Shown one piece after another: positions 1 through 8,938 of a stretch of 64,000 nucleotides of DNA. Where the stretch lies: assembly GCF_000971235.1 (NCBI RefSeq), contig NZ_BBMB01000004.1:22554-86553 (forward strand), read 5' to 3'. This DNA comes from Demequina subtropica (GTDB taxonomy: Bacteria > Actinomycetota > Actinomycetes > Actinomycetales > Demequinaceae). Under the pieces are notes generated by a model. It ran no database searches and was not told where the DNA came from. It saw only the letters and a program-made list of their open reading frames with translations. A program made the translations under genes and the position numbers. The first letter of the stretch is position 1; each line of letters begins with the position of its first letter.

Positions 1-1008
1 CAGTGGGGCGGCGGCGAGATGGCGGCGCAGGCCGAGGCCGGCTACCTCATGGACCTCTCGGACGTCCTGAGCGATGACATCAACCGCCTCGGCGGCGGCG
101 TGGCACCGTGGCAGGTCGACGGCGTCACGTACGGCCTGCCGTTCCAGTTCGCGGTCGAGGGCATCTGGTACCGCCCGAGCCTCTTCGAGGAGGCCGGGAT
201 CACCGACGTCCCGACCACCATGGACGAGCTCGGCGACGCGGTCCAGAAGCTGAAGGACGCCGGCATCGTGCCCATCGCGGTCGGTGCGGCCGACGGCTGG
301 CCCGCCGCGCACTGGTGGTACAACTTCGCGCTGCGGTCCTGCGCACAGGACGTGGTCGCGAGCGCCGGCACCTCGCTCGACTTCTCCGACCCGTGCTGGG
401 TGGACGCGGGCGACCAGCTGCAGGCGTTCATCGACACGGATCCCTTCCAGCCGCAGTTCACGTCGACGGTCGCGCAGACCGGCGCGACGTCCTCGGCCGG
501 CATGGTCGCCAACGGCGACGCGGCGATGGAGCTCATGGGCCAGTGGAACTACTTCGTCTACGAGGGCTTCACGGACGGCTCGGACGAGGCGATCGCGGCG
601 CTCCACGAGGACCTCGACTGGTTCCCGATGCCCGCGACCGACGGCGGCTCGGGCGACCCGTCCGCCGCGATGGGTGGCGGTGACGGCTTCTCCTGCTACG
701 TCGACGCCCCGCCGGAGTGCGCGGACTTCCTCGCGTACATCGTGAGCGACGACGTCCAGCGCGGCTACGCCGAGGCCGTCGGAGGCCTGCCGGTCGCCCC
801 CGCGGCGTCCGACGCGGTCACCGACCCGGTCCTGCAGAAGATCGCGCAGACCACGTCGAGCGCGGCCTACGTCCAGCTGTGGATGGACACCCTCCTCGGA
901 CCCAACGTCGGAGGCGCCATGAACGACGGCATCGTCAACATCTTCAACGGCACGGGCGACGCCCAGGGCGTGGTCGATGCGATGGTGGCCGCCGCCGCGA
1001 CGTCCTGA
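1..1008 (+). CDS. Sugar ABC transporter substrate-binding protein (5' partial)
   Basis: The frame is open from the first base, so the N-terminus and any lipoprotein signal lie outside the window; about 335 residues remain. The fold is that of family 1 extracellular solute-binding proteins. Visible features are aromatic ligand-site patches (GIWYRPSLFEEAGI, WPAAHWWYNFAL), a GQWNYFVYEGF stretch and a C-terminal region in which the domain repeatedly ends in short helices. It is followed 34 bp later by two MalF/MalG-type permeases and then a GH3 glycosidase, so it probably captures an oligosaccharide such as a beta-glucoside outside the membrane. The ligand is inferred from this context only. No ATPase gene is visible; such importers often share an MsiK/MalK-type ATPase encoded elsewhere. 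Confidence 0.85.
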   Translation, partial: QWGGGEMAAQAEAGYLMDLSDVLSDDINRLGGGVAPWQVDGVTYGLPFQFAVEGIWYRPSLFEEAGITDVPTTMDELGDAVQKLKDAGIVPIAVGAADGWPAAHWWYNFALRSCAQDVVASAGTSLDFSDPCWVDAGDQLQAFIDTDPFQPQFTSTVAQTGATSSAGMVANGDAAMELMGQWNYFVYEGFTDGSDEAIAALHEDLDWFPMPATDGGSGDPSAAMGGGDGFSCYVDAPPECADFLAYIVSDDVQRGYAEAVGGLPVAPAASDAVTDPVLQKIAQTTSSAAYVQLWMDTLLGPNVGGAMNDGIVNIFNGTGDAQGVVDAMVAAAATS

Positions 1009-1042
1009 CCTGCCCGATCCGAGTAGAAAGCGAGGCGCCCTG

Positions 1043-2086
1043 GTGACCGCACTGGAGGCCTCGGGTCGGAACGCGGACCCCGTCGTCGAGCAATCGACGG
1101 CGGGGTCCCGCCCCCCGACCCCCGCAACCGACCACCCCCGCCGCGCGAACGTCCGCAAGTGGGCCGAGATCGCCCTCTTCGTGGGCCCCGCGCTGGCCCT
1201 GTTCCTCACCTTCGTGGTGTACCCGGTGATCTCCGCCGCGCGGTACTCGATGTACAAGTGGAACGGCGTCTCGCAGTTCTCCGACGCGGAGTTCATCGGC
1301 TTCGAGAACTACGCCCGCGCGCTGTTCGGCGGCACCAGCCCCGACACCAAGCAGGCCTTCACCACGGCGTACACGCAGCCGTTCTGGGAGGCGCTCAGCC
1401 ACAACTTCGCGATCATCTTCCTGTCGCTCGCGATCCAGCTGCCCCTCGCGCTGATCGTCGCGCTCACCCTCAACCGCAAGTTCCGCGGACGCGCCTTCAC
1501 GCGCGTGGTGATCTTCGCGCCCTACGTGCTGAGCGAGGTCATCGCCGGCACCATGTGGCTCATCATCTTCGACCCCAACGGCGTCGCGACGCAGTGGATG
1601 CGCGCGATCGGGCTCGATATGCCCGCCGGGGGCTGGTTCGAGGACCCCACTTGGGGGTTCTGGACCGTGTTCTTCATCATCACGTGGAAGTACGTGGGGC
1701 TCGCGATCATCCTGTTCCTCGCCGGCCTGTCCGGCGTGAGCGAGGACCTCCAGGAGGCCGCGTCCATCGACGGCGCGAGCTGGTGGCAGATCCAGTGGCG
1801 GATCAACATCCCGCTCATCGGCCCCACCATCCGCATCTGGGCGTTCCTGTCGATCATCGGATCCATCCAGCTGTTCGACATGGTGTGGGTGCTCAACCGC
1901 GGCGGCACCGCGGGGCAGTACTCGACCATCGCGAGCTACATGATGGAGATCGGCTTCTTCCGGTCCGACTGGGGCTACGGCTCCGCGATCGCCGTGATCA
2001 TGTTCTTCCTCTCGTTCGTCATCGCGCTCGCCTACATGGCGACCATCCTGCGACGCGACAACGCGCATCCCGGAAAGGCCAGGTAG
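1043..2086 (+). CDS. Sugar ABC transporter permease (MalF-like)
   Basis: Integral membrane subunit of a carbohydrate importer. The GTG at 1043 is chosen because a purine-rich AAGCGAGG lies 7 nt upstream and it gives a normal 347-residue length; an upstream in-frame ATG would overlap the binding-protein gene and add a proline/arginine-rich run. After a cytoplasmic tail of about 40 residues come six predicted membrane segments. The EAA loop of binding-protein-dependent permeases is clear as EDLQEAASIDGASWWQIQWRI, the surface that docks the ATPase. It lies between the substrate-binding protein and the second permease, with only 4 bp to the latter, so the three are one transcription unit. Confidence 0.9.
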   Translation: MTALEASGRNADPVVEQSTAGSRPPTPATDHPRRANVRKWAEIALFVGPALALFLTFVVYPVISAARYSMYKWNGVSQFSDAEFIGFENYARALFGGTSPDTKQAFTTAYTQPFWEALSHNFAIIFLSLAIQLPLALIVALTLNRKFRGRAFTRVVIFAPYVLSEVIAGTMWLIIFDPNGVATQWMRAIGLDMPAGGWFEDPTWGFWTVFFIITWKYVGLAIILFLAGLSGVSEDLQEAASIDGASWWQIQWRINIPLIGPTIRIWAFLSIIGSIQLFDMVWVLNRGGTAGQYSTIASYMMEIGFFRSDWGYGSAIAVIMFFLSFVIALAYMATILRRDNAHPGKAR

Positions 2087-2090
2087 GGCC

Positions 2091-2984
2091 ATGGCCACCA
2101 CACAGACGCACGATGCCCCGGCCAGGGAGCCCGGCAACGTCGAGTCGCACCGCCGCAAGGGGCTCGTCCCCGAGGGGTCGACGTACCTGGCGATCGGCAT
2201 CGCGCTGGTGGGCATCGCGCTCACGCTGGGCCCGATCCTCTACCTGATCCTGGGCGGCTTCCGCACGCAGGGCGACCTCGCGTCGAACCCGACCGGGCTG
2301 CCCGACCCGATCCAGTGGCAGAACTACTGGGACATCCTGTCCGGCTCCCTGTTCTGGCATCAGCTGCTCAACTCGACGCTGGTCGCGGTGGCGACCACCG
2401 CCGCGGTGGTGCTGTTCGGGACGATGGCGGCCTACCCGCTCGCGCGCTACTCGTTCAAGGGCCGCGAGCTCATCTTCGTGGTCTTCACCACGGGCCTCAT
2501 GTTCCCGCTCACGGTCGCGGTGCTGCCGCTGTACCTGCTGCTGCGCGACCTCCACATCAGCGGCCTGTGGGGCCTGGTGATCCCACAGATCGCGTTCGCG
2601 CTGCCGGTGACCATCATCATCCTGCGGCCGTTCCTCGCGGCCCTGCCCAAGGAGCTCGAGGAGGCCTCCTTCATGGACGGCATCTCCCGCATCGGCTTCT
2701 TCTGGCGGATGCTGCTGCCGCTCGCGCGGCCCGCGATGGTCACGGTGGGCGTGCTCGCGTTCATCGGCTCGTGGAACGCCTACTTGCTCCCGCTCCTGCT
2801 GCTGACAGGGGACCCGAGCGGGATGACCCTGCCCCTCGGCGTCACGACCTTCCAGGGCCAGCACTCCGCCGCGACCACGATGATCATGGCGTACACGTCG
2901 CTCGCGATGCTGCCCGCGCTCGCGTTCTTCCTGCTCATGGAGCGGCGCATCGTCGACGGCCTGACGGGCGCGGTGAAGGGATGA
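2091..2984 (+). CDS. Sugar ABC transporter permease (MalG-like)
   Basis: Second membrane subunit of the importer, 297 residues and six predicted membrane helices. The EAA loop is visible as KELEEASFMDGISRIGFFW, and the segment FIGSWNAYLLPLLLL is typical of MalG-type proteins. It is co-transcribed with the MalF-like permease, and its stop codon overlaps the start of the glycosidase gene (ATGA). That coupling supports a shared job in uptake and cleavage of one sugar class. The substrate itself cannot be read from the sequence. Confidence 0.9.
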   Translation: MATTQTHDAPAREPGNVESHRRKGLVPEGSTYLAIGIALVGIALTLGPILYLILGGFRTQGDLASNPTGLPDPIQWQNYWDILSGSLFWHQLLNSTLVAVATTAAVVLFGTMAAYPLARYSFKGRELIFVVFTTGLMFPLTVAVLPLYLLLRDLHISGLWGLVIPQIAFALPVTIIILRPFLAALPKELEEASFMDGISRIGFFWRMLLPLARPAMVTVGVLAFIGSWNAYLLPLLLLTGDPSGMTLPLGVTTFQGQHSAATTMIMAYTSLAMLPALAFFLLMERRIVDGLTGAVKG

Positions 2985-5299
2985 CCGCCGTGGACGCCGC
3001 ACTGAGCTCACGCGTCGCCGCCCTGGTGGCGGACATGACGCTCGAGGAGAAGCTCGCGCAGATCACGGGCTTCTGGGAGGACGAGAAGGGCGACGTGGTC
3101 GCCCCGCTGCAGGGTGAGGTCTCCGTCACCGGCGGCCTCGACGAGGCCACGCGGCACGGCCTCGGCCACTTCACGCGCATCTACGGCACCACCCCCGTGG
3201 ACGCCGACGCGCGGGCCCGGGTGCTCTGGGAGCGCCAGCGCGCGCTGGTGACGGGGACGCGCCTGGGCATCCCCGCGATCGTCCACGAGGAGATCCTCAC
3301 GGGCCTGTCCGCGTGGAAGGCCGCGACCTACCCCGGCCCCCTCACGTGGGGCGCGACGTTCGACCCGGCGCTGGTGGCCCGCATGGGCGCGCTCATCGGC
3401 CGCGACTGCCGCGCGCTGGGCATCCATCAGGGGCTCGCTCCGGTGCTCGACGTGGTGCGCGACCCCCGTTGGGGCCGCGTCGAGGAGTGCATCGGCGAGG
3501 ACCCCTACCTGGTGGGCGAGATCGGGACCTCGTACGTCGAGGGCGTGCAGTCCGAGGGCGTCCACGCGACGCTCAAGCACTTCGTCGGGTACTCCGCGTC
3601 CACCGCGGGGCGGAACTTCGGCCCCGTCGCGATGGGTCCGCGCGAGCTGCGCGACATCATGCTGGTGCCGTTCGAGATGGCCGTGGTCGACGGCGGGGTG
3701 CGCTCCGTCATGCACGCCTACACGGAGATCGACGGCGTCCCTACGGCCGCCGACCCCACGCTGCTGACCGGCGTCCTGCGGGACGAGTGGGGCTTCGACG
3801 GCGTGGTGGTCGCGGACTACTTCGGCGTCGCGTTCCTCCACCTCCTGCACGGGATCGCCGGTGACCTCGAGGAGGCGGCGGCGCTCGCGCTCGCGGCCGG
3901 CGTGGACGTCGAGCTGCCCACGGGCGACGCGTACCTCGAGCCGCTCGCCGCGGCGGTGCGCTCCGGGGCGGTGGACGAGTCGCTCGTGGACCGCGCCGTC
4001 ACGCGGATCCTCACCCAGAAGGAGCAGCTGGGGCTGCTCGATCAGACGTTCGAGGGTCCGTCGCCCTCGGGTGTGGTGCTCGACGGACCCGAGCACCGGG
4101 AGGTGGCGCGGCTGCTCGCCGAGCGGGGCATCGTCCTGCTTGCGAACGACGGCACGCTGCCTCTCGGTCGGCCGGACGATGCGGTGGACCCCACCGCCGC
4201 ATCGTCCGGCACGGACGGCGCCGGAGCGCCGAGGATCGCGGTGATCGGCCCCAACGCGGACCGCTACCAGGCGATGTTCGGGTGCTACTCGTTCGCCAAC
4301 CACGTGCTCGACAAGCGCCCCGGCACGGAGCTCGCGCTCGACGTGCCGACCGTCCTCGACGCGGTGCGCGACGAGCTCGGACCCGTCATCAGCGCGCAGG
4401 GCTGCGACATCCAGGGCTCCTCGCGCGAGGGCTTCGCCGAGGCGGTCTCGGCGGCGCGCGCCTCGGACGTCGCGATCGTGGTGGTGGGGGACCAGGCGGG
4501 CCTGTTCGGGCGCGGGACGTCGGGCGAGGGCTGCGACACCGACTCGCTCGAGCTTCCGGGCGTGCAGCGCGAGCTGGTCGAGGCGGTGATCGAGACCGGC
4601 ACCCCGGTGGTGCTGGTGCTGGTCACGGGCCGTCCGTACGCGATCGGCTGGGCGCTCGAGCGGTGCGCCGCGGTGGTGCAGGCGTTCTTCCCGGGCGAGG
4701 AGGGGGCGCGCGCGATCGCGGGTGTGCTGTCGGGGCGGGTCAACCCCTCGGGTCGGCTGCCGGTGTCGCTGCCGCGATCCACCGGCGCCCAGCCCGCCGG
4801 GTACCTGCACCCGCGCCTGGGCGACGACTCGGACGTCACCAACCTGTCCTCGGTGGCGCCGCTGACCTTCGGCGAGGGCCTGTCCTACACGTCCTTCGCG
4901 TACTCAGGGCTGTCGGTGGCGGACGCCCCGACGGACGGCGCGCTCAGCGTGGCCGCGACGGTCGCGAACATCGGCGAGCGCGCCGGGGACGAGGTGGTGC
5001 AGGTCTACGCCCACCAGCGCCGCGGCTCGGTGACGCGACCGGTCGCGCAGCTCGTCGGCTTCGCGCGGGTGACGCTCGCGCCCGGCGAGGCCCGGCGCGT
5101 GACGTTCGAGATCCCCGCGGCGCGCCTCGCCTTCAGCGGGCGGGACCTGGTGCGCGCCGTCGAGCCCGGCGAGGTCGAGCTCTGGGTGGGGACGCCGCGC
5201 CACCGCGAGGCGGACGGCGTGGTGTCGCTCACGGGCGGACGATGCCCGGTGGACCGGGCGAGCGCGCGGAGGGTGCGGGTGACGATCGAGGGGGTGTAG
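2981..5299 (+). CDS. Glycoside hydrolase family 3 beta-glycosidase
   Basis: A 772-residue GH3 enzyme of beta-glucosidase/xylosidase type. The start at 2981 overlaps the permease stop (ATGA). The order is an N-terminal TIM-barrel domain, the alpha/beta sandwich (from about residue 380) and a C-terminal fibronectin-III-like domain (about 640-770). The KH motif is K199-H200 in TLKHFVGY. The expected nucleophile is Asp279 in VVVADYFGV, where the common SDW/SDY appears as ADY. No signal peptide is present, so it should act in the cytoplasm on sugar brought in by the adjacent importer. GH3 members also include beta-xylosidases and N-acetylglucosaminidases; the exact substrate is not decided by sequence. 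Confidence 0.92.
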   Translation: MTAVDAALSSRVAALVADMTLEEKLAQITGFWEDEKGDVVAPLQGEVSVTGGLDEATRHGLGHFTRIYGTTPVDADARARVLWERQRALVTGTRLGIPAIVHEEILTGLSAWKAATYPGPLTWGATFDPALVARMGALIGRDCRALGIHQGLAPVLDVVRDPRWGRVEECIGEDPYLVGEIGTSYVEGVQSEGVHATLKHFVGYSASTAGRNFGPVAMGPRELRDIMLVPFEMAVVDGGVRSVMHAYTEIDGVPTAADPTLLTGVLRDEWGFDGVVVADYFGVAFLHLLHGIAGDLEEAAALALAAGVDVELPTGDAYLEPLAAAVRSGAVDESLVDRAVTRILTQKEQLGLLDQTFEGPSPSGVVLDGPEHREVARLLAERGIVLLANDGTLPLGRPDDAVDPTAASSGTDGAGAPRIAVIGPNADRYQAMFGCYSFANHVLDKRPGTELALDVPTVLDAVRDELGPVISAQGCDIQGSSREGFAEAVSAARASDVAIVVVGDQAGLFGRGTSGEGCDTDSLELPGVQRELVEAVIETGTPVVLVLVTGRPYAIGWALERCAAVVQAFFPGEEGARAIAGVLSGRVNPSGRLPVSLPRSTGAQPAGYLHPRLGDDSDVTNLSSVAPLTFGEGLSYTSFAYSGLSVADAPTDGALSVAATVANIGERAGDEVVQVYAHQRRGSVTRPVAQLVGFARVTLAPGEARRVTFEIPAARLAFSGRDLVRAVEPGEVELWVGTPRHREADGVVSLTGGRCPVDRASARRVRVTIEGV

Positions 5300-5300
5300 C

Positions 5301-5585
5301 TCAGCCGCTCTTGCGCTTCCGGCGCGACTGCTCGCGGAGCCAGGCGAGGTACTCCGGGTCGTCGTCGGGGGCGACGGGGCCCTTGCGCGGGTCGGGGTTG
5401 CCGCCGCCCGGGCGCAGGAGCTTGACGACGATCCACGCGAGCGCGCCCACGAACGGCAGGAACAGGATCATCGCGGTCCACAGCGCCTTGGTGACGCCGT
5501 AGGGCTCGCGCTCGGGCCGCTGCCACACGTCGCTGAGCGTGTAGACGACCAGGCCCAGATAGACCAGAAGGGGCAGCGCTCTCAT
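5301..5585 (-). CDS. Small membrane protein with PLDc_N (phospholipase D N-terminal) domain
   Basis: 94 residues: two membrane helices (about 1-20 and 35-57) followed by a basic, proline-rich tail ending RRKRKSG. The spacing with Trp-Val-Val-Lys after helix 2 matches the PLDc_N/cardiolipin synthase N-terminal family, which in actinobacteria often occurs as a free-standing small protein of unknown role. It converges on the GH3 gene with 1 bp between stops. A TACGCT box sits 6 nt before its ATG, inside a palindrome shared with the divergent gene, so it is probably read from a leaderless transcript. Confidence 0.8.
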   Translation of the reverse strand: MRALPLLVYLGLVVYTLSDVWQRPEREPYGVTKALWTAMILFLPFVGALAWIVVKLLRPGGGNPDPRKGPVAPDDDPEYLAWLREQSRRKRKSG

Positions 5586-5590
5586 CCATC

Positions 5591-5611
5591 AAGCGTACGC
5601 CGCGTACGCTT
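5591..5611. promoter_or_regulatory. Palindrome holding two divergent leaderless-type -10 boxes
   Basis: Perfect 9-nt arms AAGCGTACG and CGTACGCTT are separated by 3 nt. Each arm contains TACGCT placed 6 nt before a start codon, for the gene ending at 5301 on the minus strand and for the DUF4229 gene at 5617 on the plus strand. A site for a dimeric regulator, or simply two back-to-back promoters, are both possible. Confidence 0.5.
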
Positions 5612-5616
5612 GTCGC

Positions 5617-5895
5617 ATGGCCGTCCTCACCTACTGGAGCGCCCGCACGGGCATCTTCCTCGCCGTCCTCGGTGTGCTCTGGATCGTCCGTTGGCGGGAC
5701 GTGATGGCGTTCCTCGCCGCGTTCATCGTCGCGTGGCTCGTGTCCTACCTGGTGCTTCCCGGCATGCGGGCCAAGGCGCAGGCGCAGATGGACGCCTGGA
5801 TCTCCCGCAGCGAGCGGGGGCTCCGCGAGGCCGATGCCGAGGAGGATGCCGAGATCGGCGCCGACAACGACCACGGGGCGCCCGCCGGCCGCTGA
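5617..5895 (+). CDS. DUF4229 membrane protein
   Basis: 92 residues with two membrane helices (about 10-23 and 29-48), then a charged tail with an acidic stretch near residues 70-82. This is the form of the DUF4229 family, commonly found next to menA in actinobacteria; its biochemical function is unknown. It converges on menA with 24 bp between stops. Its ATG follows a TACGCT box by 6 nt and has no convincing Shine-Dalgarno sequence. Confidence 0.8.
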   Translation: MAVLTYWSARTGIFLAVLGVLWIVRWRDVMAFLAAFIVAWLVSYLVLPGMRAKAQAQMDAWISRSERGLREADAEEDAEIGADNDHGAPAGR

Positions 5896-5919
5896 CGCCC
5901 TGTGCGGCGCTGCCCTCCG

Positions 5920-6789
5920 CTACAGGGCGATGCCGGTGGCGAGGAGCAGCCCGTAGGCGAGCCCCACGCCGCTGATGCCCTGGAACATCACGCCGAAGTT
6001 GCGGCCGGAGGCGCCCATGCGCATCCCGAACGCGATCACCACGGACGGCAGCGCCACCAGGGTCGCGACGAGCGCCCACGGGTGCGCGAACGCGACCAGG
6101 ATCGCGAAGCCGATCGGCAGCGTCACCGCGGCGGCGAAGTACTGCCGCGCGCGCAGCTCGCCCACCTTGACGGCGAGCGTGCGCTTGCCCGCGAGGGCAT
6201 CCGTCTCGAGGTCGCGGATGTTGTTGACCAGCAGCAGCGCCACGGCGTACAGGCCCACGCCGGCCGAGGCCCACACCGAGTAGAGCGTCACGGACCCCAG
6301 CTGCGTGAGCAGGGTCCCGAGCATCGCGACGGGGCCGAAGAAGATGAAGACGCTGATCTCTCCGTAACCGGCGTACCCGTAGGGCCGCGACGAGCCGGTG
6401 TAGGTCCACGCGGCCACGATCGCGACCGCGCCCACCGCGAGCAGCCACCAGATCCCGGAGACCACCACGAGCGCGAGCCCCAGCGCCGCGCCCACCGCGA
6501 ACGAGGCGTACGCGGCGAGCTTCACCGAGCGCGGCAGCGCCTTGCCGGAGGCGACCAGCCGCTCGGGGCCGATGCGGTCCACGTCCGTGCCGCGGATGCC
6601 GTCCGAGTAGTCGTTCGCGTAGTTCGAGCCCACCTGCAGCGCGAGCGCGACGCCGAGCGCGAGCACTGCCGGGAGCAGCGCGAACGCGTCCTCGGCGATC
6701 GCGCAGGCGGAGCCCACGATCACGGGGACCGCGCCGGTCCACAGCGTGCGGGGGCGGGCGCCTGCCACCCAGTCGGCGGTCGTGGTCAT
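5920..6789 (-). CDS. menA: 1,4-dihydroxy-2-naphthoate polyprenyltransferase
   Basis: Membrane prenyltransferase that attaches the polyprenyl chain to 1,4-dihydroxy-2-naphthoate with loss of CO2, giving demethylmenaquinol. 289 residues and multiple membrane helices. The first Asp-rich, Mg-diphosphate-binding motif of the UbiA superfamily is visible as NYANDYSDGIRGTD (about residues 56-69), and the second lies in NNIRDLETD. Its ATG overlaps the menE stop (ATGA), so menE-menA form a translationally coupled minus-strand operon. Confidence 0.95.
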   Translation of the reverse strand: MTTTADWVAGARPRTLWTGAVPVIVGSACAIAEDAFALLPAVLALGVALALQVGSNYANDYSDGIRGTDVDRIGPERLVASGKALPRSVKLAAYASFAVGAALGLALVVVSGIWWLLAVGAVAIVAAWTYTGSSRPYGYAGYGEISVFIFFGPVAMLGTLLTQLGSVTLYSVWASAGVGLYAVALLLVNNIRDLETDALAGKRTLAVKVGELRARQYFAAAVTLPIGFAILVAFAHPWALVATLVALPSVVIAFGMRMGASGRNFGVMFQGISGVGLAYGLLLATGIAL

Positions 6790-7796
6790 CGGTCCTCCTC
6801 GCTCGCCAGCGCACGCGCGGCCGGCCGGTCAATCTTGCCACCCGCGGTGCGGGGCACGGCGTCCGTGCGCACGATGCGCCGGGGCCTCTCGTACGGAGCG
6901 AGCCCCGCGATCGCGTCGGCAAGCGCCGCATCGTCCGCCCCGCCCTCCACGACGGCGACCACGCGTTCGCCCCACTCGGGATCGGGCACCCCGACCACCG
7001 CCGCGGCCGTCGCCCCGGCCCGCTCGAGCGCGAGCTCGATGCGCTGCGGGTGCACCTTGAAGCCCCCGGTGTTGATGACGTGGTCCGCGCGGCCGAGCAC
7101 CCGCAGGCGCCCGTCGCGCAGCTCGCCCAGGTCGCTCGTGACGAACCACCGCTCGCCGTCGACGGTGCGGAACGCCGAGTCGTCGCCGTCCGCGTACCCG
7201 GCCGCGAGCGTGGGGCCCGCGATCAGGACCCGGCCGTCGTCGTCGATGCGCAGCTGGACCCCGTCGAACGCAAGGCCGTCGTAGACGCACCCGCCGCACG
7301 TCTCGCTCATGCCGTAGGTGCGGACCAGGGTCCCCGGCGCATCGTGCTCGGGCAGGGCCGCGCCTCCCACGAGCACCGCGTCGAGGCTGGCGAGCGCGTC
7401 GCGTCCGGCCGGGTCCTGCGCGAGCCTGCGGACCTGGGTGGGCACGAGCGACGCGTAGCGCGGGCCCGCGGGCATGCGCGCCACGGCCTCCGCGAAGGCC
7501 GTGGCGGTGAACGGCCCGGGAGCCATGCGCGTCACGGTCGCGCCGGCGAGCGTCGCGCGGGCCAGGACCAGGGCTCCGCCGATGCGGTCCGCGGGGATCG
7601 CGAGGAGCTGATGACCCTCTCCGCCGAGGCGACGTGACGAAAGCGACACCGCTGCCCGGATCGCGTCGTCGGGGAGCAGCACGAGGCGCGGCGTCCCGGT
7701 GGACCCCGAGGTAGCGACCGCGATCCCGGCGGCGCGGCCCGTGAGCGCCGCGGAGACCGCCTGGTCGGGATCGGGGGCGAGGCGCGCGTACGTCAC
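6786..7796 (-). CDS. menE: o-succinylbenzoate-CoA ligase
   Basis: Acyl-adenylate-forming enzyme that converts o-succinylbenzoate to its CoA thioester. The GTG at 7796 gives 336 residues, compact but usual for actinobacterial MenE. The AMP-binding loop is TSGSTGTPR (residues 29-37). The hinge and C-terminal domain show GGFKVHPQRIE and the catalytic-lysine motif PRTAGGKIDRP near the C-terminus. A longer frame exists upstream but is antisense to the DUF3048 gene. TAGGCT lies 7 nt before the GTG, which supports this start and a leaderless transcript. Confidence 0.92.
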   Translation of the reverse strand: MTYARLAPDPDQAVSAALTGRAAGIAVATSGSTGTPRLVLLPDDAIRAAVSLSSRRLGGEGHQLLAIPADRIGGALVLARATLAGATVTRMAPGPFTATAFAEAVARMPAGPRYASLVPTQVRRLAQDPAGRDALASLDAVLVGGAALPEHDAPGTLVRTYGMSETCGGCVYDGLAFDGVQLRIDDDGRVLIAGPTLAAGYADGDDSAFRTVDGERWFVTSDLGELRDGRLRVLGRADHVINTGGFKVHPQRIELALERAGATAAAVVGVPDPEWGERVVAVVEGGADDAALADAIAGLAPYERPRRIVRTDAVPRTAGGKIDRPAARALASEEDR

Positions 7797-7803
7797 ACGG
7801 GCC

Positions 7804-7809
7804 AGCCTA
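7804..7809 (-). promoter_or_regulatory. -10 box TAGGCT of menE (leaderless type)
   Basis: TAGGCT on the minus strand, 7 nt before the menE GTG; it is back-to-back with the TAGACT box of the divergent lipoprotein gene. No Shine-Dalgarno sequence is visible. Confidence 0.45.
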
Positions 7810-7819
7810 CGAGCACACC

Positions 7820-7825
7820 TAGACT
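7820..7825 (+). promoter_or_regulatory. -10 box TAGACT of the DUF3048 lipoprotein gene (leaderless type)
   Basis: TAGACT is followed by 7 nt and then ATG at 7833. Transcription would begin at or beside the A of the start codon. Confidence 0.5.
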
Positions 7826-7832
7826 CATCCGC

Positions 7833-8921
7833 ATGAAGATCCGCCTTGCCGCAGCGACGACGCTGACCGCGCTCGCAACCGTCGGGCTCGCCGCGTGCTC
7901 GCCCGCCACCGAGAGCTCCTCCACCAGCACCCTGACCGCCGCGACGTCCGGACCGTCCGTGTCCGCCGTCGCGCTGCCGCCGGCACCCGAGGACCCGCGT
8001 CCCGAGGTGACCTGGCCGCTCACGGGTCTGGACGCCACGGACGCGACGAAGAAGGAGCTGGCGCGCCCCGCGCTGTCGATCAAGATCGAGAACACCGCAC
8101 AGGCGCGCCCGCAGGAGAACCTGGACAAGGCCGACGTGGTGTTCGAGGAGTACGTCGAGTACGGCATCTCCCGGTTCGTCGCGATCTTCCAGTCGCAGGA
8201 CCCGGAGTCGGTCGGCCCGATCCGCTCGATGCGCCCGATGGACCGCAACATCATGGGCTCCTTCGACGGCCCGCTCATCTTCTCGGGGGCTCAGTCGCGC
8301 TTCATCTCCGACACGGGCGCCTCCGGCCAGGAGATGATCACGCAGGATCGCGGCGACTACGGCTTCTACCGGACCCGCGACAAGGCGGCTCCGCACAACC
8401 TTCACGGCTACCTCGCGAAGTTCCTCGAGCAGACCGATGCCGAGGCCCCCGACCAGCAGTGGGACATCGCGTACCCGGCGGAGGAGGCGACCGCGCAGCT
8501 CGAGGGCACCAAGGTCTCGTTCATCGACATCACGATGTCGCCTCGCGCGCTGCCCGAGTGGCGCTGGGACAAGAAGGCCGGCCTGTGGGAGCGCTACGAG
8601 GACGGCACCGCGCACGTGACCGCGGACGGCACGCAGCTGTCCGCGACCAACGTGGTGATGCTGTGGGTCACGGTCAAGTACACGTCCGGCTCCTCGACCT
8701 CCTCGGTGCCGGAGACGCTGGTGGCCGGCAAGTCGGGTGAGGGCTACGTCGCGACCGGCGACAAGTACATCCCGATCACGTGGAGCAAGAAGGGCCAGTA
8801 CGAGCCGTTCGTGCTCACCACCGAGGACGGCGACCCCGTCGAGCTCGCCCCGGGTCAGACCTGGTTCGAGCTGGTGCCCAACGCCGGCGTGGGCCACGCG
8901 ACGGACATCGACTTCCAGTAG
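7833..8921 (+). CDS. DUF3048 (YerB-like) lipoprotein
   Basis: 362 residues. The N-terminal signal ends in the lipobox LAAC with Cys22 as the lipidation site, followed by a Ser/Thr-rich linker to about residue 50. The rest matches DUF3048/YerB: GPIRSMRPMDRNIM, the FSGAQSRFI region and a C-terminal domain with the WSKKGQYEPF and GQTWFELVP motifs. YerB relatives are secreted lipoproteins of unknown function, suspected to act at the cell wall. It is divergent from menE with 36 bp between the starts. Confidence 0.88.
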   Translation: MKIRLAAATTLTALATVGLAACSPATESSSTSTLTAATSGPSVSAVALPPAPEDPRPEVTWPLTGLDATDATKKELARPALSIKIENTAQARPQENLDKADVVFEEYVEYGISRFVAIFQSQDPESVGPIRSMRPMDRNIMGSFDGPLIFSGAQSRFISDTGASGQEMITQDRGDYGFYRTRDKAAPHNLHGYLAKFLEQTDAEAPDQQWDIAYPAEEATAQLEGTKVSFIDITMSPRALPEWRWDKKAGLWERYEDGTAHVTADGTQLSATNVVMLWVTVKYTSGSSTSSVPETLVAGKSGEGYVATGDKYIPITWSKKGQYEPFVLTTEDGDPVELAPGQTWFELVPNAGVGHATDIDFQ

Positions 8922-8938
8922 CGGGCCATGATGGACGG

